Assembly: GCA_022826645.1 (NCBI GenBank)
Contig: JAJDUM010000033.1
Span: forward strand, 1 to 64,000
Direction: 5' to 3'
From: Candidatus Poribacteria bacterium
GTDB lineage: Bacteria > Poribacteria > WGA-4E > PCPOR2b
Length of the DNA: 64,000 nt
Shown: positions 59,176-64,000 of the stretch, piece after piece
Position numbering within the stretch: position 1 is the first letter of the stretch
Layout of the letters: each line of letters starts with the position of its first letter
Made by a program: the position numbers and the translations under genes
The notes under the pieces: model-generated
Told to the model about the DNA's origin: nothing
Databases searched by the model: none
What the model saw: only the letters and a program-made list of their open reading frames with translations

Positions 59176-59613
59176 TCTTATTCTCCTTATGGGTTTAGGC
59201 AGGCAGGTTTCTTTATGCTGTTTCTGCCTGTCCTTCTTCTGTTTCTGGTGACCAGTATATTTAATATGAACAGGAAAATCAAGCCATTTATTTTCGATGC
59301 AAACTACATAGGTTTATCCAATCTATTTTATTAACGAGGTTAGGGGAATTGCATCTGTTATAGAAATTAGACAATTAACCAATTTGAACCACGGATTAAC
59401 TGATGTTGTAGCGTAGATTTCCTAATCTGCGTGCTTGTGCGCAACCACAGGTTGGAAACCTATGGCTACGATAGGAAATTGGAGGCGATTTTTCACAATT
59501 CATAGGCGTAAATCTTACACAACATTTACATGCGATAGCCCTATTAACGAGGTGCTTTTGAGTTGTTCTCCAAAATAAATTCTGCTATTCTCTGTTAGGA
59601 GGAGGCGACCGCT
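59176..59613. repeat. spacer with a hairpin-pair repeat
   Basis: No gene. At 59408-59469 an outer stem GTAGC/GCTAC encloses GCGTAGATT/AATCTGCGT (loop TCCT) and AGGTT/AACCT (loop GGA), the same plan as repeat family C with different stems. GTAAATCTTAC and GGAGGAGG (ribosome-binding site) are near the end. Confidence 0.5.
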
Positions 59614-60579
59614 ATGAAAGTCTTACTGAGACAACGTGACCTTTCGGACGAATATATCCAATTTGCTGCACAAATTGGTGCTGACGGATTTGACATCCAT
59701 AATGCCGAAAGCATTCCTGGACTGGTGGAACAGGGTTATCCAGATGTAGAACAACTGACCAAGTTAAAAGAAAGAGTCAACGCCGCTGGACTCAACATCT
59801 ACCGTGTCGCGCCCGCTGAACCGCAGAAATTCCTGACGGGCGAGCCGGGTGGCGAAGAGGAACTCGACAATTTGTGTAAATCGTTGGAGATTTTCGGTCA
59901 AGTCGGAATTCCCTTTATGTCGATGCCTGTGCATCTCGCACAAACCCCAGGACATCGAGATGCGAACCCGGGTAACCGCGGCGGCTATACCAAACCCCTC
60001 CGAGGAAATTATACGTTCGGTGGGTTTGATGTCGAATTGATGAATCGGAGTATCGCCGAGAGACCGCTTGAACCATTCTCTGTTGAAAAGCATTGGGAAC
60101 GTTGTGTGCAGATGTATCAGCGACTCGTTCCGCTCGCTGAAAAATTCAGTGTGAAACTCATTATCCATCCATCGGATCCCCCGCTACCTGAAACCGAATT
60201 TTCGCCGAAGCGATGGGCCGGCATCCTCGACGCCGTCCCAAGCGATCACAGCGGTCTGCTCTATTGCATCGGCACCTGCTATGAGTCGGGGGTAGACATT
60301 TTCGAGAACATCCGCCATTTTGGACAGAAAGGGAAAATCTTCCACACCCATTTCCGCAACGTGCAGGGAACAATCCCGACGGGCGGATATATGGAAGTCG
60401 CCCTCGATGATGGTGACATGAACATGTTCAAGATTCTTCAGACCCTACAGGAGATTGGGTTTGAAGGCGGTTTGCAGATTGATCATCTGCCTAACTATAT
60501 TGGCGATGTAGAGCAGCGCGCGGCGTCAGCCTACGGGATAGCTTATGTGAAAGCGTTGTTGAGAGCCCTTGATGCTTAA
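59614..60579 (+). CDS. mannonate dehydratase-like TIM-barrel protein
   Basis: A 321-residue protein of the xylose-isomerase-like TIM barrels, resembling UxuA mannonate dehydratases: LIIHPSDPPLPE, LLYCIGTCYESGVD, HTHFRNVQGTIP (metal-binding His) and EVALDDGDMNMFKILQTL. UxuA turns D-mannonate into 2-keto-3-deoxygluconate in hexuronate breakdown. It is shorter than E. coli UxuA (about 394). AGGAGGAGG precedes the ATG. The next genes (an Ldh-type dehydrogenase and a Gfo/Idh) fit a sugar-acid catabolic set. Confidence 0.85.
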   Translation: MKVLLRQRDLSDEYIQFAAQIGADGFDIHNAESIPGLVEQGYPDVEQLTKLKERVNAAGLNIYRVAPAEPQKFLTGEPGGEEELDNLCKSLEIFGQVGIPFMSMPVHLAQTPGHRDANPGNRGGYTKPLRGNYTFGGFDVELMNRSIAERPLEPFSVEKHWERCVQMYQRLVPLAEKFSVKLIIHPSDPPLPETEFSPKRWAGILDAVPSDHSGLLYCIGTCYESGVDIFENIRHFGQKGKIFHTHFRNVQGTIPTGGYMEVALDDGDMNMFKILQTLQEIGFEGGLQIDHLPNYIGDVEQRAASAYGIAYVKALLRALDA

Positions 60580-60760
60580 CTGTGAAACATGATCACGGAT
60601 ATTACGGATTAACAGATTGACGCAGAAATTAAAAATAATGCGTAACGAGTAATACGTAAGATTTTTACGCATTACGCATCACGTTTCACACATCGCGTCC
60701 CTGTAAACGGGTGCTACGGCATTATGTTTACCTACTAATTGTATTATTAAGGAGCATTCA

Positions 60761-61768
60761 ATGAATCGACCCCCAGAAATTTTTGTGAATGTGCAGGAGG
60801 ACCGCCTGCTCACCTTTAGTACCACCTGTTTTGAGAAAGCTGGGCTGTCAAATGACCACGGAGCGCTAATCAGTCGCCTGCTCGTCAACTCAGACCTTCG
60901 TGGGGTGCGGAGTCACGGCACGCGGACGGTCAACGGTTACTGTAGTGGCTTTGAAAATGGAGACATGAATCCTGATCCCAATATCCGCCTTGTCCATGAA
61001 ACCCCGACGGCTGTGGTTCTGGACGGCGACGGAACGCTCGGCTATCTTCCGATGGTTAAAGCAACTGAAGGAGCAATCGCCAAGGCAAAGGAGGTCGGGT
61101 TGGGCATGGGACTTGTCCGTCACATCGGTCACTACGGCTCGGCAGGACACTACACGCGGATATGTATGGAGGCGGGTTGTGTAGGCTTCTCTGTTCAGGG
61201 CTATCAGAATCTGGGCAATGCCGCTGGCAGCGATCCCAAACCGCAACTCGGCTACTTCGGCAATCCGCCCCTCTGTTTTGCGATCCCCGGCGGCGATGAA
61301 CCGTCCGTGGTGCTTGACGTGGCGACCTGTATCATGGCGGACTATCAGCGCGGGGAAGAGTATGACCCACTCCTCTCCCTCATTCCGGCTGCTTTTTTCA
61401 AGAGTATAGGTTATACTGCGGTCGCAGGACTCTTGGGCGGCGGATTGACAGGCTATACACTTCCCGACGACGAGGGCGTTACCGAACGTTGGCCCGGCGG
61501 GGCACGGTTGGGAGGTATGGTGCTCGCTATCCATGTGGACGCGGTTGTGCCCGAAGCGGTTTTCCGTGCCGAAACGGATCGGATGGTGCGAGACGTGCGG
61601 GAAACATTTGAACCGATGCCCGGCTATGACCGTGCGCTGCTACCCGGCGGAATTGAAGAAGAACGGGTTAAAATGCACCGTCGGCATGGCATCCGCTATG
61701 GAGAGATGGAACAGGAATCCGCCCGCGAAGTCAGTGAGCGCCTCGGTGTTCCACTGCCGTGGGATTGA
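60761..61768 (+). CDS. Ldh family (malate/L-lactate-type) NAD(P)-dependent dehydrogenase
   Basis: A 335-residue protein of the sulfolactate/malate/ureidoglycolate dehydrogenase family, which is unrelated to the Rossmann lactate dehydrogenases. Characteristic parts are SDLRGVRSHGTRTVNGY (catalytic His), GLVRHIGHYGSAGHYTR and the late GYDRALLPGGIEE. The substrate is a 2-hydroxyacid. AAGGAG lies before the ATG. Encoded in the same direction as the mannonate-dehydratase-like gene 181 nt before, with repeat remnants between. Confidence 0.9.
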   Translation: MNRPPEIFVNVQEDRLLTFSTTCFEKAGLSNDHGALISRLLVNSDLRGVRSHGTRTVNGYCSGFENGDMNPDPNIRLVHETPTAVVLDGDGTLGYLPMVKATEGAIAKAKEVGLGMGLVRHIGHYGSAGHYTRICMEAGCVGFSVQGYQNLGNAAGSDPKPQLGYFGNPPLCFAIPGGDEPSVVLDVATCIMADYQRGEEYDPLLSLIPAAFFKSIGYTAVAGLLGGGLTGYTLPDDEGVTERWPGGARLGGMVLAIHVDAVVPEAVFRAETDRMVRDVRETFEPMPGYDRALLPGGIEEERVKMHRRHGIRYGEMEQESAREVSERLGVPLPWD

Positions 61769-61769
61769 T

Positions 61770-61840
61770 GAGATAGTTCATCAGTGCATTGGTTCATGAG
61801 TTCATTAATTACCCAATGAACCAATGAACTAATTACCCAA
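61770..61840. repeat. repeat E (GAACTAAT-type hairpin), copy 2
   Basis: Sequence such as TTGGTTCATGAGTTCATTAAT pairs with ATTACCCAATGAACCAATGAAC. It begins right after the Ldh-family stop codon; a related stretch follows the NIPSNAP gene at 58403. Confidence 0.55.
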
Positions 61841-61918
61841 CTGTTTTCACGTTCCGATTTATCGGGATCCTCGAAACGGGATTTCACATAGCTATTTTGA
61901 TTAGGAAAGGAAGAATTC

Positions 61919-62869
61919 ATGGAACCACTTCGTGTTGGATTTATCGGTGCCGGTGGCTTTGCCAGACACACTATCTATCCGGCGTTGCACCTTGCTCCGG
62001 TCGCACTGCAAGCTGTCTGTGATATGGATGAAGCGAAAGCGAAAGATGCCGTGGGCAAATTTGGCACGGGGCGCTGGTACACAGATCGCCATAAAATGTG
62101 GGAGCAGGAAGATCTTGAGGCACTCATCATCTCTATGAGACCCGATCCACGTCAATCCCTCGTTCGTGAAGCCTTAGAAGCGGGCTATCACGTCTTTGTG
62201 CCCAAGCCACCTGCCCCCTCTTTGGCAGATGCCACCGAGCTCGCAGAGACCGCTGACCAAGCTGGCAAAACATTGATGATTAATTTTCAGCGGCGGTTTA
62301 GTTTAGGTGTCAGTCGTGCGAAAGAGATTATGGCGCAGGAGTCCTTTGGTCAATTAACGCAACTCTTCTGCTCCTTCTGTAGTGGCACTTATCCGACGGT
62401 GCAGTGGTATCTTTTGGATTTTGCTATCCACCATTTTGATATCGCACAGTATATTGCTGGTCCGGCGAAAGAGATTGCGGTCTTCCACAACGAGGTAGGT
62501 GGGCAGGGGGCTTTCGCAGTCGCGGTGGAATTTGAGAATGGTGCGGTCGGGAACCTCCAGTTGAATAGCCAACGCCTCTGGCAACGCAACTACGATCGGA
62601 TTGAAATCACCGGTCAGGGTGAATACATTGTCCTTGACGGGCTATGGGAGATCGCTCATTACGCCGAATCCGAGAATGTCTTTACGGATAATTACAGCGA
62701 CCAACGCAATGGCGAATTGACCGGCGATGGCCATAGCTTGACGGAGTTTGTCAACGCCATCCGTGAAAATCGTGAACCGATAGCGAGTATCAACGATTGT
62801 CTGAAGTCTATGCGGTTGTACGAAGCGGTTTTGGAAAAACGCAAGGGAGTTATCACCCTGAATGGTTGA
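61919..62869 (+). CDS. Gfo/Idh/MocA family oxidoreductase, modified EKP motif
   Basis: A 316-residue NAD(P)-binding protein. The Rossmann motif is GFIGAGGFARH. At the position of EKP the sequence reads HVFVPKPPAPS (about residue 95), so the Glu is Pro while the catalytic Lys is kept. The later segment LDFAIHHFDIAQYI carries the conserved Asp and His. AGGAAAGG precedes the ATG. It follows the sugar-acid genes and precedes an acetyltransferase by 32 nt. Confidence 0.9.
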   Translation: MEPLRVGFIGAGGFARHTIYPALHLAPVALQAVCDMDEAKAKDAVGKFGTGRWYTDRHKMWEQEDLEALIISMRPDPRQSLVREALEAGYHVFVPKPPAPSLADATELAETADQAGKTLMINFQRRFSLGVSRAKEIMAQESFGQLTQLFCSFCSGTYPTVQWYLLDFAIHHFDIAQYIAGPAKEIAVFHNEVGGQGAFAVAVEFENGAVGNLQLNSQRLWQRNYDRIEITGQGEYIVLDGLWEIAHYAESENVFTDNYSDQRNGELTGDGHSLTEFVNAIRENREPIASINDCLKSMRLYEAVLEKRKGVITLNG

Positions 62870-62901
62870 TAATTGTTCAGTGTCAAGAGGGAAGGTCCTA
62901 T

Positions 62902-64000
62902 ATGGCGGTTTCGATTCGAGAATACCGTGAGGATGACCGCGCACAAGTTGGGATGATCTGGTCGGCAGCCTTTGATGGTGGTCAACCCAATCCAAGGCTT
63001 GAAACTCCAGAACTGCCCCTTGATCTCCGAAGTCCCGATGAACGGTCACAGGTATTTGTGGGGGACGCGGATGGTATTGTCTCTGGCGCATTTCAAATCT
63101 TTTATACGCCGATGATCTGCCGCGGTGCACATTTCAGGTGTGGCGGCATGAGCGGCGTTGCTGTCGCACCTGCGACCCGAAAACGGCATGTCGGAAGTGC
63201 GATGATGACCTGGTCGATTGAAGATATGCATCGTACCGGGGAGGTTGTCACAAATCTGCGCGCTGCACACGAAATCTTCTATCGCCGGTTCGGTTGGGAG
63301 TGTTGTGGTCGGTGCGTGCGTATTACCTGTCCTGTCGCGCTGTTTCCTCGGATGGACTGCGTATTGCCGGTGCGTCAGTTGAGCGTGGACGACTGGGCGC
63401 AACTGAACTCGATATACGAGCAGTTCGCGCATCGCTATTCTGGGATGCGTCTAGCGCGCAAAGGTTTCGGCTTATCGCGACTCACACAGACTGAAGGTAC
63501 ACCACCCCTCGTATTCGCCGCCGGGGACCCAATAGAAGCCTATGCCCTGCTGAGATTGACGGTAAATCCGGATCTATCGGTTATCGAATTTGCATGGACG
63601 ACACTGCGCGGGTATGAGTCGATGCTTGGGACATTGGCGGGGACCGGTATCAATCGGCAGACCATTACTTGGGACGAACCCTCTAACGGTCCATTCTTGT
63701 CCTCAAAATGGTTTACCCGTGGTATGACGGCTCAGCTCCCGAATCCATCGATGTTCCGTGTGTTGGATGTGCCTGCCTCACTCACGGGGCTCTCCACGAC
63801 AGTCTCCGGAACCTTCACCATGGCCATTGATGATGAAATCCTCCCATCTAACCGAGGGCCGTGGCGGGTCTCTTACTGTCCGGAAGGGGTGCATGTCGAA
63901 CCGAGTGACACCGGAGATTTGCACATGGACATCCATCAGTACACCCAGGCGTGGTTGGGAGAGCCGAGCCTTGCAGATCTGCTATCCCATGGATTTGGGT
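62902..64000 (+). CDS. GNAT family N-acetyltransferase, Eis-like (partial, cut by window end)
   Basis: The frame starts at ATG 62902 (AGAGGGAAGG upstream) and stays open for 366 codons to the end of the window. N-terminal GNAT features are SIREYREDDRAQVGMIWSAAF, a central CGGMSGVAVAPATRKRHVGS (acetyl-CoA-binding motif V-x-P-x-x-R-x-x-G) and IFYRRFGWE. The second half (from about residue 170) looks like a further GNAT fold, and the segment near residue 300 may begin a sterol-carrier-type domain, as in Eis proteins. The 3' end is missing, so the exact subfamily cannot be decided. Confidence 0.8.
   Translation, partial: MAVSIREYREDDRAQVGMIWSAAFDGGQPNPRLETPELPLDLRSPDERSQVFVGDADGIVSGAFQIFYTPMICRGAHFRCGGMSGVAVAPATRKRHVGSAMMTWSIEDMHRTGEVVTNLRAAHEIFYRRFGWECCGRCVRITCPVALFPRMDCVLPVRQLSVDDWAQLNSIYEQFAHRYSGMRLARKGFGLSRLTQTEGTPPLVFAAGDPIEAYALLRLTVNPDLSVIEFAWTTLRGYESMLGTLAGTGINRQTITWDEPSNGPFLSSKWFTRGMTAQLPNPSMFRVLDVPASLTGLSTTVSGTFTMAIDDEILPSNRGPWRVSYCPEGVHVEPSDTGDLHMDIHQYTQAWLGEPSLADLLSHGFG

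Noticed and set aside
2734-61840. CRISPR array, from repeated short palindromes
   Set aside because: Repeats are scattered across the window singly, with no regular spacing or cas genes.

Overview
The window looks like chromosome from an uncultured, Gram-negative-type bacterium, most like Candidatus Poribacteria or a related sponge/soil lineage. This is an inference from gene content: three phytanoyl-CoA-dioxygenase (PhyH) family genes, four Gfo/Idh/MocA oxidoreductases, a formylglycine sulfatase, two amidohydrolases, a CocE-type hydrolase, selenium genes, a complete Pup/UBact proteasome operon, and many small hairpin-rich dispersed repeats between genes. No rRNA, tRNA, CRISPR array or transposase gene was seen.

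Region 1 (1-5960) is a selenium island. A MetE-like methyltransferase-fold gene carries an in-frame TGA exactly where the zinc-ligand cysteine of its HxC motif belongs. It is followed by a small unknown protein, a selD that is itself a selenoprotein (CGU motif), and a TIGR04348/SenB-type glycosyltransferase only 16 nt behind selD. gpsA follows. Region 2 (5961-12100) holds a MutL/GlmL-type ATPase with a small partner, two PhyH oxygenases and one Gfo/Idh oxidoreductase, separated by repeat-filled spacers. Region 3 (12110-16637) is a signalling island: an orphan HicB-like protein, then a vWA protein, a PP2C-like phosphatase and a large kinase-like/TPR/coiled-coil membrane protein. Region 4 (17004-27471) carries sugar metabolism genes (Gfo/Idh, DegT aminotransferase), a RelA-type zinc-finger domain fused to DUF2250, a MATE exporter, a membrane-anchored vWA protein, and a BMP-type ABC uptake system (binding protein and ATPase, no permease) with an enolase-superfamily enzyme between them.

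Region 5 (27634-36434) holds minus-strand catabolic genes and an O-antigen ligase, then plus-strand WD40, SDR and CocE genes and an amber-interrupted helix-hairpin-helix gene. Region 6 (36507-45985, minus strand) starts with a shortened DnaA paralogue and era, and contains the Pup/UBact proteasome operon in the order arc-dop-pup-prcB-prcA-pafA. The modifier already ends in Glu. Region 7 (46799-54316) has radC, DUF362, a sulfatase, two envelope proteins, a Gfo/Idh and an amidohydrolase. Region 8 (54365-56062) is an orphan hsdS with two almost identical target-recognition domains, flanked by a 16-bp direct repeat. Region 9 (56429-64000) has a lipocalin-type AttH/CrtC protein, a double NIPSNAP protein, an exported protein, and a sugar-acid set (mannonate-dehydratase-like, Ldh-type dehydrogenase, Gfo/Idh), ending in an Eis-like acetyltransferase cut by the window edge.

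The most interesting signals are the candidate selenocysteine MetE-like protein beside Sec-SelD and SenB, the UBact proteasome operon, the duplicated-TRD orphan HsdS, and a three-copy repeat that folds as a three-way junction with covarying stems and complementary loops.
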